In this document: positions 11,765 to 23,497 of the stretch, in pieces
Layout: each line of letters starts with the position of its first letter
Position numbering within the stretch: the stretch's first letter is position 1
Source: Dermatemys mawii
Taxonomy: Eukaryota; Chordata; Testudines; Dermatemydidae
Direction: 5' to 3'
Length of the DNA: 64,000 bases
Assembly (NCBI GenBank): GCA_007922305.1
Contig: ML677358.1
Location: 17,905,327 to 17,969,326, forward strand
The notes under the pieces: model-generated
Databases searched by the model: none
Told to the model about the DNA's origin: nothing
The model's input: the letters and a program-made list of their open reading frames with translations, nothing else
Position numbers and translations under genes: made by a program

Positions 11765-14170
11765 GTTCCAGAGGTTGGCTGGGTGAAGTACTACTTCCTT
11801 ATGTTTGTTTTAAACCTGCTGCCTATTAACTTCATTGGATGATCCTTGGTTCTTGTGTTATGTGAAACGGTAAATAACTCTCCCCTATTCACTTCTTGTA
11901 CACCATTCATCGTTTTACAGACCTGTAGCATATCCCCCATTAGTTGTCTCTTTTCCAAACTGAAAAGTCACAGTATTTTTAATCTCTTCTCATATGGAGG
12001 CTGTTCCATACTCTTAATGTTTTTCGTTGGCCTTCTCTATACCTTTTCGAATTCTAATATATATATGTTTTGAGATTGGGCAACCAGAACTTCAGGCAAT
12101 ATTCAAAGTGTGTGTGTACCATGGATTTCTATAGTGGCATTGTGAAATTTACTATCTAGTCCTTTCCTAATGGTTCCTAACATTCTGTTCGCTTTTTTGA
12201 TTGCCACTGTACATTGAGCAGATATTTTCAGAGAACTGTCCACAATGACTCCAAAATCTCTTTCTTGAGTGGTAACAACTAAACTAGATCCCATCATTTG
12301 GGAATATGTTTTCCAATGTGCATTACTTTGCATTTATCAACATTGAATTTTGTCTGCTAGTTTGTTGCCCAGTCACCCAGTTTTGTGAGATCCCTTTTTA
12401 ACTCTTCACCATCACCCTTGGCCTTAACTATCTTTAATAATGTTGTAACATCTGCAAATTTTGTCACCTCACTGTTCACCCCTTTTTTCCAGGCCGTTTG
12501 TGAATATATTGAACAGCACCTGTCCCAGTACAGATCCTTGGAGGACCCTGCTGTTTATCTCTCTCTATTGTGAAAACTGACCATTAATTCCTCTCCTTTG
12601 TTTTCTGTCTTTTAATGAATTGCTAGTCCATGAGAGGACTTTCTCTCTTGTGCTATGATGGCTTATTTCCTTAAGAGCCTTTGGTAAAGGATGATGTCAA
12701 AGGCTCTCTGAAAGTCCAAGTACATTATATCCACTGGATCATCCTTGTCCACATGCTTGTTTACACCTTCAGAGAATTCTAATAGATTGGAGAGGCATGA
12801 TTTCTCTTTACACAAACTATATGGACTCTTTCCCAACATATCATATTTATCTACATGTTCCATAATTGTGTTCTTTACTGTAGTTTCAATCAATTTGCCT
12901 GGTACTGGTATTAGGCTTATAGGCCTGTAATTGCCAGGATTGTCTTTGGAGGCTTTTTAACCCTCACATCCTGTACAGTGAAGAATTCATTTACCTTCTC
13001 TGCAATGGCCTTGTCTTCCTTGAGTGCTCCTTTAGCACTTCAATCATCCATTGTCCCCACTGATTATTTGACAGGCTTCTGGCTTCTGATGTACTTATAT
13101 ATTTTTTTTTTGCTTTTAGTTTTTGTGTCTTTTGCTAGTTGACCTTCAAGTTCTTTCTTGTCCTGCCTAATTATATTTTGACTTGACTTGCCAGTGTTTA
13201 TACTCCTTTCTATTTTCTTTAGTAAGATTTGCCTTCCAATTTTTAAAGGATGCCCTTTTGCCTCTAACTACCTCACTTACTCTGTTAGTTAGCCATGATG
13301 GTTTTTTGTTTGTCTTTTTACTGTTTCTTTTAATTTGGGGTATACATTTAGTTTGAGCCTCTGTTATGGTGTTTTTATAAAGTTTCTATGCAGATTCCAT
13401 GCATTTCACTCTTGTGACTTTTCCTTTTGAAGTTCTGTTTAATAGCTGTCTCATTTTTTTTTGTTCTCCTTTTAAAGTTAAATATTACTGGGTTGGGTTC
13501 CTTTGGTATTTCGTCCCTACTAGGATGTTAAATTTAATTACATTAAGGTCACTGTTACTATATTCACTTGTGGGGCCAGATCCTGTACTCCATTTAGGAC
13601 TAAATCAAGAATTGTTTCTGCTCTTGTGGGTTCCAGGACTGGTTACTCCAAGAAGCAGTAAATAATGGTGTCTAGAATTTTATCTATGCATCCCGTCCTG
13701 AGGTGACATGTACCCAATCAATATGAAGTTAGTTGAAATATCCCATTATTACTGGATTTTCTCTTTTTGTGGCCTCTCCGATCTTCCTGAGCATTTCACA
13801 GTTACCATCATCATCCTAATGAGATAGTTGGTATTGTATTCCTACTGCTATTCTCTTATTATTCAAGCATGGAATTTCTAACTATAGAGAATCTGTGGTA
13901 CAGTTTGATTCATTGAAGATTTTTACTCCATTTGACTCTATGTTTTCTTTCATATATAGTGCCACTTCCCCACCAGCATGATCTACTCTGTCATTCCTAA
14001 ATATTTTGTATCCTGGTATTACCATGTCCCATTGATTAGCAGCTTTCTATCAAGCTTCTGTGATACCTATTATATCAATATTTTTGTTGAATACAAGGCA
14101 CTTCTAGCATTTGTATACAAACACTTATAAAATTTGTCAATTATAATTCATTTCCAGTTGTGATTAAGTT
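11765..14170 (-). mobile_element. CR1 LINE (type A), body of the interrupted element
   Basis: A long decayed CR1 on the minus strand. From right to left it shows an endonuclease region (about 13730-14120, recognisable on the minus strand by blocks encoding GITETWW-like and GGVALYV-like text), then the reverse transcriptase (12663-12893, with SCLSNLLEFSEGVNKHVDKDDPVDIMYLDFQRAFD-type content), and the C-terminal part (12103-12333, with QERDFGVIVDSSLK). No frame is longer than about 90 codons, so it is dead. It is the longest CR1 here. Confidence 0.88.
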
Positions 14171-14225
14171 TCTTTAAGTGATAACAAAACAGTCTTTAAT
14201 TTGAGGAATCCTTTGAAGTAATAAA

Positions 14226-14261
14226 GGTCCCTTCTTTGCCTTACAATCTATGAATCTATGA
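14226..14261 (+). mobile_element. CR1 3' tail, very short
   Basis: 'ggtcccttctttgcc' followed by 'aatctatgaatctatgag' is a plus-strand CR1 3' end with its octamer repeat. It lies tail-outward beside the 5' end of the minus-strand CR1. Confidence 0.65.
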
Positions 14262-14944
14262 GTAAGCATTTTTATGGGTACAACACTGTTGGTGATTGCC
14301 AGCAGTTTGAAGTAGTGTTACATATGGCAACCATACAGTATAGAACTCTAATAAAAGCCAACACAAACATTAACATGACTAAGATTATTTCTTAGCCTTC
14401 TTAGAAGGTGTGAGCTGGAGAATGTACAGTTCTTTGTTTTTATATGATGTAACTTCCTGCGTGTGATCTTTACATATTACATTATAGTCCTTTTGGTAAA
14501 GAATTGACTATTATGTAGGCAACATGCCTTAGTTAAAACAGCATAGAGCCAAATCCATCACTGGTGTAAGACCGTTGATTTCATTGGTGTTTGTTGGTTC
14601 ATGTCTGTAGGGCATGTTACTTGTTTGCTGTTTTGTGTGCCTCTCACTTGCAGAGGAGTTTAGCTTGTTCTAAACAGTCCATCTCACGTTAGAAATAGTG
14701 TTGGTTTGTGCCAGAGAATGAGACATTTGTTCAACCTCTCTGACTTTTTAAGATCATTCTTTGTTTCAATAAAAATTGAGTATTGTTGAAGAAATCCAAG
14801 TGGTGCTTCATTACTAATCCAAACACAAAACAAATTTTCCTCCACAAATCAATAAAGACCTTCTGAGTCATTTCTGAGTCACCCACGGAGGGTGGATTCA
14901 TTTACATGAAGCTAAATGTCACTTCTTGGAAATAAGTCCAATAA
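14262..14944. other. No recognised feature
   Basis: About 680 bp with no recognised repeat. 'caaatccatcactggtgtaag' near 14552 may be a fragment of a short palindromic repeat. Confidence 0.35.
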
Positions 14945-15243
14945 CACTGGTAGAAAATTGCCCAGTGGAACGGTTTTCCACTGGAAAATTCTAATTCGAC
15001 AAACTTGAAACATTTTGCATTTTGTTTGGACTTTATCGGTTAAAGCGTTATGATATAATATAAAAGTTGAAATGATACATTTGAAACAAGTCATTTCTCT
15101 AAGGTCAAAGCAATTTTTTGGAATATATCGATACATGCACAATTTTGGGATTTTGATTTTTTGTCTTGATTCTGGATGAAACCCAGTTTTGAAGTCTTGG
15201 CATTTCCTGTGGAACAGAAATGCTGAAGTGTGACCAGCTCTAA
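14945..15243. repeat. AT-rich palindromic repeat
   Basis: Ends in 'gtgaccagctcta' at 15228-15241, which fits the terminus of the AT-rich MITE family. Inside, CCAGTGGAA (14962-14970) and TTCCACTGG (14976-14984) form a perfect 9 bp inverted repeat. The 124-codon minus-strand frame across it is accidental. Confidence 0.5.
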
Positions 15244-15269
15244 TGTCCACCAGAAGTTGAAGGTCATGA

Positions 15270-15337
15270 GTGAAATCTTGACCCAACTGAAGTCAATGGA
15301 AGGTTTGCCATTGACTTCAGAGGGATCAGGATTTCAC
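15270..15337. mobile_element. Short palindromic MITE (GTGAAATC termini)
   Basis: A 68 bp near-perfect palindrome. Termini GTGAAATC (15270-15277) and GATTTCAC (15330-15337) are inverted, and tgaagtcaatgg (15288-15299) pairs perfectly with ccattgacttca (15308-15319). Similar 'ttgacttcaatggg' fragments occur across the window. Confidence 0.7.
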
Positions 15338-15964
15338 TGCATGCATCTTCTTATATGATTTAGGCCAAATTGGTCATAAAAATAATATCTATTTTGCAAT
15401 TATTGGACCAGGTGCAACATTCAGAAGAAATTCCATTTAAACCAATTCTAACATATTTCCTGGGGATACTGAAGCACTTTGGTAACATGTCTAAGGCTTT
15501 ATATCATGAATTTTATAGATGGATAAACTGAGGCATACAGGAGTCACATCATACATGAGTTCAGTGGCTGAGCTAGCAACAGGCGTCTAGACTCCCAGTC
15601 TCCTAGGAGAAAAAAAAAAAAGAGATGATATTTTCCAGTTAAACAATGAATGATTTAATCTATTTGTCTAATCAATCAGACTTCAATTCACTCATCTCCA
15701 GAGGATCTGGGCACCCGATAATCCGATAACACCTGTAATTTTCATGTTCTTTTTGAGGTTTTAAGTGAACTTAGTTCTTGGGGAAAAAACTGACACCCTT
15801 GGAGTCTGAAGTCTTTTATTTAGCCACATAACAAGCACACAGACATTAGACACAGCAGGGGATGTTCCTCCACATTGCTCCAACAGTTTGTGTCAGTGCT
15901 CTTTTGGATGCTCCTCTGGATGCTCTGCTGGAGGTCTAGGGTTGAGAAAATAGTTCTATCCCAC
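15338..15964. other. No recognised feature
   Basis: About 630 bp. An A-run lies at 15610-15620; 'tggataaactgaggcatac' near 15521 suggests a small MIR-like fragment. Confidence 0.35.
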
Positions 15965-16088
15965 TAGGGTGACCAGACAACAAGTGTGAAAAATCAGGAC
16001 AGAGGGTGGGAGGTAATAGGAGCCTATATAAGCAAAAGACCCCAAAAGTAGGACTGTCCCTATAAAATCAGGACATCTGGTCACCCTA
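15965..16088 (+). mobile_element. hAT-like palindromic MITE, family 'TAGGGTGACC', copy 2
   Basis: A 124 bp element with inverted termini TAGGGTGACCAGA and TCTGGTCACCCTA. It is flanked by an imperfect 8 bp target duplication, tatcccac (15957-15964) and tgtccctc (16089-16096), 6 of 8 matching. The 8 bp duplication is typical of hAT transposition. No coding capacity; it would need a transposase in trans. Confidence 0.92.
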
Positions 16089-17439
16089 TGTCCCTCTGAT
16101 GTCAATGTCACCCAACCAGGATGCTAATGTTGGTGTGGGTTTTTGCATCAGGGATATATGCACTAGAAACTGTTGGATTTTAACTAAACTTGAAACCCAG
16201 AACAATCAGTTCTTGGCAAATTCATTCCTATTTGGCCATCTAGTGCTAAAATCAACCCTGGTGTAAGTGATTTCCCTGGTGTTTTGCCAGCTTAGTCCAT
16301 GGCAGAATTAGTGCATATTCTATTTCCCTGTGGAAAATGATTTCTTCTGATTTGGACTCCGAAGATGCTTATTATGAAGCCATCAAAGGAGGAGCTTGGC
16401 AACAAAAGACCATCACAAATATGCCAAATAAAAATAACTTTTATTTTCTGTGCCAAAAACTGCAGTGCCATTTCCAGACTCCACAATATTATAATAACAA
16501 ACCCTAAAACATATGACGCTAATACGGTGCATCTTTTGAAGATAAACATAAGTAATGATCCCTGTCAAAGAGACACAGGGATGAATAACACACAGCAATT
16601 GCCTTTCAAAGAAAAAGAAAGAACAAAGTGGTAAAGAAAGTGAATTTTTCCTAAAGTACTGTATACCAGTGGCCATAATACACTAAAATTCCAGAACAGT
16701 GAGCTTAGGGTAACAGAGGAATAAATGGGAAAACGGGAAGATGATGTGACATTGTCTCAGGATTTACAAAACTCTAATGATTTCCAAAGCTGGTATACAA
16801 GATTTACCCTCCTTTTTTGGCATTCAGATCGAAACAGGGGCTTTTTCTTGCCAACTAGAACATTCTTGAGGGTTTTTTTCCCCTCACATGAAGTTCATTG
16901 TGATCCCATGCTTGCTATTATCCATAAATTAATTTCTGGCACTGCAATAAATTCTAGAAAAACCAATAAAACCACAAACTTAGAGCTAATTCTTTGTCAT
17001 TTTTCTTTTCCTTTCTTTTTTCCCTTAAAACATTCTGTGGGAAAGATGGAGGAGGGAGGGAGAGGGTAGCATTAAATGTTTGCCGAGGTGCTAGCTTAGA
17101 TCCACGGCATGAATTTATGTTTCCAATTGGTCTTCCTTACTTGTCAAAGCAGTGTAATTGCAGTCAATGTTCTTTATGAGTTCTGTTGAGTAGGACCGGC
17201 TTTGGAATGTATCATAGTTTGAGACTCTGTGATTCACAGGAACACATTTGTGATTTCTACTGAAGTTGGGACTGATTCTGAAATCTTCACTCAGTTCCAA
17301 CTTGATCCTTACTACAATCTTCAATGAGAGTTTTGTATGGTTAAGGACTGACAGTGATGTTTACTCAACGGCTTGTTGTCTGGGTATTCAAATCACACAT
17401 TACAGACCCTGCATGCCCAACTGGCCGTGCATTGTCCAA
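16089..17439. other. No recognised feature
   Basis: About 1.35 kb of apparently unique AT-rich sequence. Overlapping frames on both strands at 16292-16676 are not convincing. Confidence 0.35.
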
Positions 17440-17600
17440 CAGGAGGCCTGTGAACCAGATCCAGCCCATTGGATGATTCCATCTGGACCACGGAGGATGC
17501 CGTTTTGTACTACAAAATGATGTCCTCCGCACAGCATGACTTTGCATGCACTGTACATGCAAGATCACGCCGCATGGAGGATGCCATTTCTAACTGCCTA
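17440..17600. repeat. Palindrome-containing repeat ('GGAGGATGCC' family)
   Basis: cggaggatgccgttttgta and the following tacaaaatgatgtcctccg (17491-17529) form a hairpin of about 19 bp arms with almost no loop. 'ggaggatgccattt' recurs at 17575-17588 and again at 56825. It resembles a turtle repeat from memory; ends are uncertain. Confidence 0.55.
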
Positions 17601-19391
17601 AGGCACACAAATGAATTGTTACATAACCTTACTAAAACTGTCATGGTGTGTCATTGAATTTACCCCCTGCATAGGCCTTGTGGGACTTACGTGGTACATT
17701 GGCCTTGTGTTGGTCTTCTGCACATGGTTAAAATGATGTGCTTCAGCCTGCTGATTTTCTTCTAACTTCAGAAGCAGGAGTCCTCAGTCAAAGAGGGACA
17801 TGTGCAAGGGCATGTGTGTCACACACATGCATGTACTTTGAGAATTGCTTTGGCCAGAGGGAAGTGGCTCCTTTTGTAGTAGCCTCACACAGTAGGCTGT
17901 CATGCATCAACCAATGGGAGATAACATCATTAACAAGCAGGGGATGACCTGTCGCTTACAGCTCATTCCCCAAGACAAAGGAAAATGTGTCTAGTCCATT
18001 AGGTAACTGAGATGTGAAAATAGCTCCATTTTTCTTGGTATGATAATACAAATTTAGAGCCTCATTTCCATTAAAATTACTGGGTTGAAATGTCCACACC
18101 GGAGCCTTATTATGATTGATCTATATACAGGCAGGTATGTATATACAGTATCTTTAACTCATCTATCTGTCTCTTTTCAGGGATCTTGATTCAAGTTCTT
18201 CTTTGTGGATTTCCTTTGGGAGTCAGAAGGCTTTCACCATAGAGCCTTTCAGCTTCTATTCTGATATATTCTGAGCTGCAAGTAGTTGGGGGATCTTAAT
18301 TTGTGCCTAAATGGCCCAAAGTCTCTATAGCAGGGATTTATGTGATTTTTGGCGAGGTCTGGAATGTGAATTTGTTCTCAGGATTTTTTTCTTACAACAG
18401 TGAAGTGAATGGGAGGTTTAGCATGCAGTTCAATAGGAGCAGGATCAAGCCCTTATCTCTAAAAAAGAAGGACTTCTGGTCATGTTTGTGCTGAGATCAG
18501 GCTTGACAAAAGGAAGAGATGCTGAAGCCACCTGCAGAACTGGCTAATGGAGAACCAGAATCCTTCCTAACTAGAAATAATCATGTCCAACTAATATTGC
18601 GCTTTCCTATAAGAGATGACTTCTCTGAGTTTGTACATTAGTGCAATTAAGAAGCTCATATATCTTTAAAGGGGGAAGGATTAGCAGAAAGCTGAAAAAT
18701 CTATTTTTGTTGTTGATGACCTTTCTGTGTTAGTCATGTAGAGACAGGTAGGTCTGGTGTGGTATCGAAACACCAACATGCCATGTTGTGATGCTAATTG
18801 AGAGGTATAACCGTTTATAATTGGGGTATTTCTTGGAACTGCCCCCCATTGCAATCACAGGAGATGGATATTAGGGGCCTGAGCACATGGTCCTAATAAA
18901 TGATCCCCATGCAAATAATTGACATAGAGCTTTGGTTCCTTAGAGATGTTGATGATGATAATAACAACAAAATAAATAATAATAATTGATAATTTATAGC
19001 AACAGCAATGTGAAAAAACATGCTGGGAACTGTCCAGATAATTGTGATTACATAAGCCAAAGAGTTGTGTTGGTAGAAACACTCATCAGGTGGAGGGACC
19101 TGCAATTCTTTTGAAGCCTGCTGCTCCTGAGTTTTTAATAAACTCCTCTTGCTCCCTCCTGATCAGCTCCTTGCAGGTTACCAGGTCAAGCCACAGGGGC
19201 TATGCATAGCCTCCCAGTGGGTGCAGCACTGAGAGCACTAGGTAGGGGGTCAAGGGCAGAGTCCAGCTGGGCCACGGAACTGGCGTGTCACTGTGGACCA
19301 GTCAGACTGTGCAGACATGTCAGTTCTGGGAGGAAGAAGAGGTGTGCGCCTTGTTGGATTCCTTCCTTTCCTTTCCTTGGCCTCCTCCTGA
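17601..19391. other. Mostly unrecognised; short AAT-rich run
   Basis: About 1.8 kb. An imperfect (AAT)n/(GAT)n run lies at 18948-18997. 'caataggagcaggatcaagccc' near 18430 may be a fragment of a palindromic repeat. No exon seen. Confidence 0.35.
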
Positions 19392-19519
19392 TAGGGTGAC
19401 CAGTTAGCACGGGTGAAAAATCAGGACAGGGGATGGAGGGCAGGAAATAGGCACCTATATAAGACAAAACCCCAAATATCAGGACTGTCCATAGAAAGGT
19501 GGGACACCTGGTATCCCTA
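19392..19519 (+). mobile_element. hAT-like palindromic MITE, family 'TAGGGTGACC', copy 3
   Basis: A 128 bp element with left terminus TAGGGTGACCAG and eroded right terminus 'ctggtatccctа'-like. It is flanked by cctcctga (19384-19391) and cctccttt (19520-19527), an 8 bp target duplication with 6 matches. Same orientation as the copies at 15965 and 61848. Confidence 0.9.
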
Positions 19520-20559
19520 CCTCCTTTCCTGCTCCCAGAATATCTCTGTCTGAGCCATTCAAAACTAGATGGCACCACTTCAGGATGTGAGTGGTGGACA
19601 ATCAGCTGCAAAGAAGCAGGGAATGATGAATTTTTCCAGAACGCTGCACCTGCTCTTTTATAAAACATATTAGCATTGTTATAAATCAATGAACATGGTT
19701 TATAATAGCAATGATGCCCTTGAAATCTGTTAATCCTGCAGTCAGCAAGAGGTTTGTTAGAGCATTTACTGCCCTTGGCTTCACCTTGGTCTATTAACTA
19801 ACAAATCGGTTATTAGGCAGTAGTGGTAATGACCAATTTTCTAGGGATGATTGCTTAAGTATTGCCCACCTTGAAAAGAGAATTATTGCTCAACTGAAAA
19901 CCGAACCCTTATTTTCAAGTCGACAGAGCTAATGATCTTATTTTTTTTATCTTCCCCTACCTACTCTAGGGGGCTCTGAGATCATATTACTAGAGAACTG
20001 TTTCCCTATCTGCCTTCTGTGACTTGAATCCAGGAAAAGTTCCATATTTAATATTTATTCTCTAAGCATCAGTGGATGAAGACAGATGGTAATGAAACCA
20101 GTGTTGCTGAAAGTGACCACAATGATAATAGATTCTTTATGATGTCCAGGAATTCTGGACTCTCAGTCTCAGCTTAAATGTACCACGGCGCCAAGTCTGT
20201 CACCTTAAGCTTAGTATTCCTGCCATCTTCATGACCTGTCTTTAGCCCTGACGAGTACAGGCTGCACTAAAGATATCAATCTGTCTTCCCCCCCCACCCC
20301 CCCGAAATGGTTTAAACACCCAAAGCCGGATGCAAGTGACACTCTGCAAGTGGGGGAATTTTCAGAGATGGGGAAAATATCCAGGAAAGAAAGAAAATAG
20401 TCACTTCAGAGTCCATTGGTTGTACATGTTTGTTAAATATGTCAGTATCTGCCTGCAGTTGATGCTTTCTGCCTGCTGTGATCTTTTCCCCAGAGCCAGA
20501 AGATGAGCCTTCTTGGCAGCTTTGCTTTTCTCTTCTACTCTCTTCTTTCTTAGGAAGGA
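19520..20559. other. No recognised feature; C-run
   Basis: About 1 kb without recognised repeats except a C-rich run at 20288-20303. The 133-codon frame at 19288-19689 crosses the MITE boundary and is not a gene. Confidence 0.35.
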
Positions 20560-20832
20560 AGGTTGGCTTAGTGGTTAAAGCACTGGCTCTCAGGCAACCT
20601 GGGTTCAAATGCTGGCTCCACTATGGGATCTTTGGGCAAGTTATTTAGTTTTTTTGCCCCCGTTCTCCATCTGTACAGCTTAGATATTGAGCATGGCCTT
20701 TGTCTGTCTTGTCTATTTTGATGGTAAGCTCTTGGGGACTAACTTACCATTTGTATGTATAGTATCTAGCACAATGAGCACATGCTCTCAATTGGGGCAT
20801 CCTGGCACTATCATCAAGCCTATAATAAATAC
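20560..20832 (+). mobile_element. MIR-like SINE with tRNA-type promoter
   Basis: The head has an A box TGGCTTAGTGG (20564-20574) and a B box GGTTCAAATGC (20602-20612) spaced as in a pol III promoter. It is followed by the 'tttgggcaagttattta' core and an L2-like tail 'tgtagtatctagcacaatgag'-type. About 270 bp, near full length but diverged. Confidence 0.8.
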
Positions 20833-22150
20833 CACTAATGCTAGACATCAATTTACAGGACTAAAAAGGGGGGAAGGTGAGGTGGAGCTGGCCAGGAACT
20901 CCACTTCTCCCATAGGCTCAGTGAGTTGATGCAATTAGAAGTGAGTGTGGATTGGCACCAAGAATCTTACTTGTAAGTGTGCATTTGGGGCTGGGGAGAT
21001 GGAGGATTTCAGAATCTGGACTCAGATACAGAGTTTGGGCCCATTGTTAGTTTAAATGATTCCATGTAGGGATCATCCCTGAGTGTCTTGGCCTGTCTGT
21101 GAGGCTGCAGCCTGCATGAAGTTCATATGTGGATGATTAGCAGCTTAGCAAAATGTTTTTGTTTCTCTCTCTGTTGATGAGTCGCTGTGTTTGCACCATC
21201 CTCACCTTTGTGTTTGTTTAGTGAAGGGCAGGGCTCATCAGCTGCCATACAGCCTGTAAGATTTTATGTTTTGTTTTTAAAAGTGGTCCAGGAACTCAAA
21301 TAGACTGATCCCATTGAAGTAAAATGGCAAAACTCTTGCTAAGTCCCTTGGGACTAAGATGTGGCCTAGAGACATTTATATTGGGTTCATTTTAGAACAG
21401 AGATGACTTGATAGCTGAAGGAGAGTAGAGTTTTTTGTATTTAAAGCAGGTGAGTCCTCTCTGGTATGGATGAAGGATACAGCATATCCTCCCCCCACAT
21501 TACAGCATTTACACCAGCGCAATAAGGGTGTAAAATGCCACCAGACCGGAATGCACTTTGCACTGGAATAAAGCATCATCCCTCACGCAGCGGCAGTGGA
21601 GTATCAGAGCCCCTTGTGTAGGGACGGAATTTTCTGAGGCTAAATTAAAATGGGTAACTAGAAAGAAAAGTGACTTTATTTGTTTATCAAAACATGAGTG
21701 ACAAGCAGTGCTCTCCGCCTGGCTGAGTCTGGGTCTCAACAGTCTGCCAGGGGGCTTTGGGGAGCATCCTTTCTGACTCCACTCACCACACCTCCAGTGC
21801 AGGGTCAGTGGCATTGGGCCTTGCTGAGATTCCCAGTCCAAGAGAAGTAAATAATGAATGTTGCACCAGCTGGCTGAGTAGCCTGCAACCTTCTGTTTCA
21901 AAACAGGATATAAGGAGGGAAAAATGGGCTGCTCTTATCTGTGGTCTTAATAGTTCTGGCCACAGCTTTACAAAATAACACCTAAATACTCTGCAGGAAA
22001 AGTGTGTTTTAAAGGAACACTCTCAACTTTTGTTAGGCCAAAAATGCACCAGTCTATATATAAAATCCGCACAATTCTCTCTCTGTTGAAGACAAATGGG
22101 TTAGTGTTTGTTAAGTTCAGATGTCAAAAGCCTGGCATCCATTCATACAT
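20833..22150. other. Mostly unrecognised
   Basis: About 1.3 kb. 'cattgaagtaaaatggcaaaac' at about 21312 looks like a fragment of the 'ttgacttcaatggg' palindromic repeats. The 130-codon frame at 21509-21901 shows no domain. Confidence 0.35.
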
Positions 22151-22420
22151 AACATTCTAATAATAAAGAGATCCCATCATAACAAACCAGCATGCATAGC
22201 CTAGTGATCATGGACAGCCCTATAATAACAAACAAGTTTTTACAGCCCGCACCCACTAACATCAAACTGGTATGTACACCCCACTTCCCTAAGCAGCCCT
22301 ATACTAACAAACCAGGGTGCATAGCCCAGAAGTCATCCGCAATAACAATCAGTGTGCACAGACCGGTGTTCATGAACAGCCCTACAATAACAAGCTGTAT
22401 GAGTACAAGGAATTAAAACT
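22151..22420 (+). repeat. Decayed minisatellite, 37-46 bp unit
   Basis: Units begin with AACAAAC/AACAAG and run through 'tgcatagccc' to 'cagccctataat'. Unit starts are at about 22181, 22227, 22264, 22306, 22344 and 22389, giving lengths 46, 37, 42, 38 and 45. A degenerate unit may precede at 22151. Heavy divergence between units shows it is old. Confidence 0.75.
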
Positions 22421-23299
22421 CAGCAAGGAAACAGTTTATAATTTTAAGCTGCCAAGTGGCAAAGTGATTTTTTTGAAAGTCAGGTCCCTGAAAGGTGACT
22501 TAATTTGGGATCCCAAACTTGGTGCACTCAGAATTACTAGATGCTTTTAAAAATACTGTACATGAGAACGAGCCAGTCAAACAAACCTTTGACAGTGGAG
22601 CTAGATGCAGTTGAGAGCCCAACAATATATATAAATATGCTTTCCTGCTAGGGACAATGCATAAGGCCTCAGAAGTGGCAGCAGAGTGTGGGCTTATTGT
22701 CCTTAGGTAGCTGCTAGGAAGCTAACTTCTGGCCACTCTGTCTAAGTTCTTTCTGTACAGCATTACATGGTGCACAACAAAGCAGCATAGGAAAAAAAAA
22801 CATTGCAAAAGCTGAAAAATATTTGGGAACAAGAAACCCAGCTTGAAGTTCAGTGGCTTTCTGGGAGCTTAAATGGCACTACATGCTGTGCCACACAACC
22901 AAAAGAAGAAAGTAGCTCATGGAAAGGAGCTGTGTGGATCTAGCTAGACTTCAGTATGCAAAGGGTTGACTCCTTCTGGCTAGAATAAGAGCCACAGCTG
23001 ACCGCGCAGAGGGCAGGGTAGCTAAGTGGGGCCAGCTGTAGGGAATTAACTCCTCTGCCCCAGCTCACTATAAGAGGGAGCAGGGAGGTCTTATCCCTTG
23101 GAAGCTGTGTGAGGGAGTGGGTGGTTTTCCTGGAATAAGTGCAGCATGCTTGATAGTGCCCCACTTAAGGAGGCTCATTGGGGCCTCTGGTCAAAATGCA
23201 CTAAGCTGTAGGGAGGGCTGGGGTGACTTTCTCTGTCTCTGATTTTGCTCATTTAGGGTGTTGCTAGACCATCTGTGCCAGAGAGAATTTTTAATAGGG
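22421..23299. other. No recognised feature
   Basis: About 880 bp of apparently unique sequence; no exon or repeat recognised. Confidence 0.35.
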
Positions 23300-23497
23300 A
23301 GGGTAATTAAGAATGAGAACAACTGATTAAGAGTGGTGGTGGATTGTCTATCACTGGGATTTTTTAAATCAAGATGAGCTGTCTTTCTGAAATCAGCTGA
23401 AGCAGGGATTAATTCAGAGAAATTATGTGGGTGGTCTTATACAGAAGGTCAGGCTGGATGATCACAATGCTCCCTTCTAGCCTTAAATCTATCAATC
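23300..23497 (+). mobile_element. CR1 LINE 3' end (third type)
   Basis: Plus-strand 3' end: 'gtggtggattgtctatcactgg', then 'agaaggtcaggctggatgatc' and 'cttctagccttaaatctatc'. This is a third CR1 3'-end type, distinct from those at 10747 and 10914. Confidence 0.82.

Noticed and set aside
14912..15286. 124-codon minus-strand frame
   Set aside because: It spans the AT-rich palindromic repeat and the 15270 palindrome; no domain.
19288..19689. 133-codon minus-strand frame
   Set aside because: It runs through the MITE at 19392-19519, so it cannot be an old conserved coding region.
20564..20612. Possible tRNA gene from A and B box matches
   Set aside because: The boxes are the promoter of a SINE head; no cloverleaf with a valid anticodon stem is formed.
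22151..22420. Possible CRISPR-like array
   Set aside because: Units are diverged, of unequal length and without conserved repeats plus unique spacers; vertebrate setting. It is a minisatellite.
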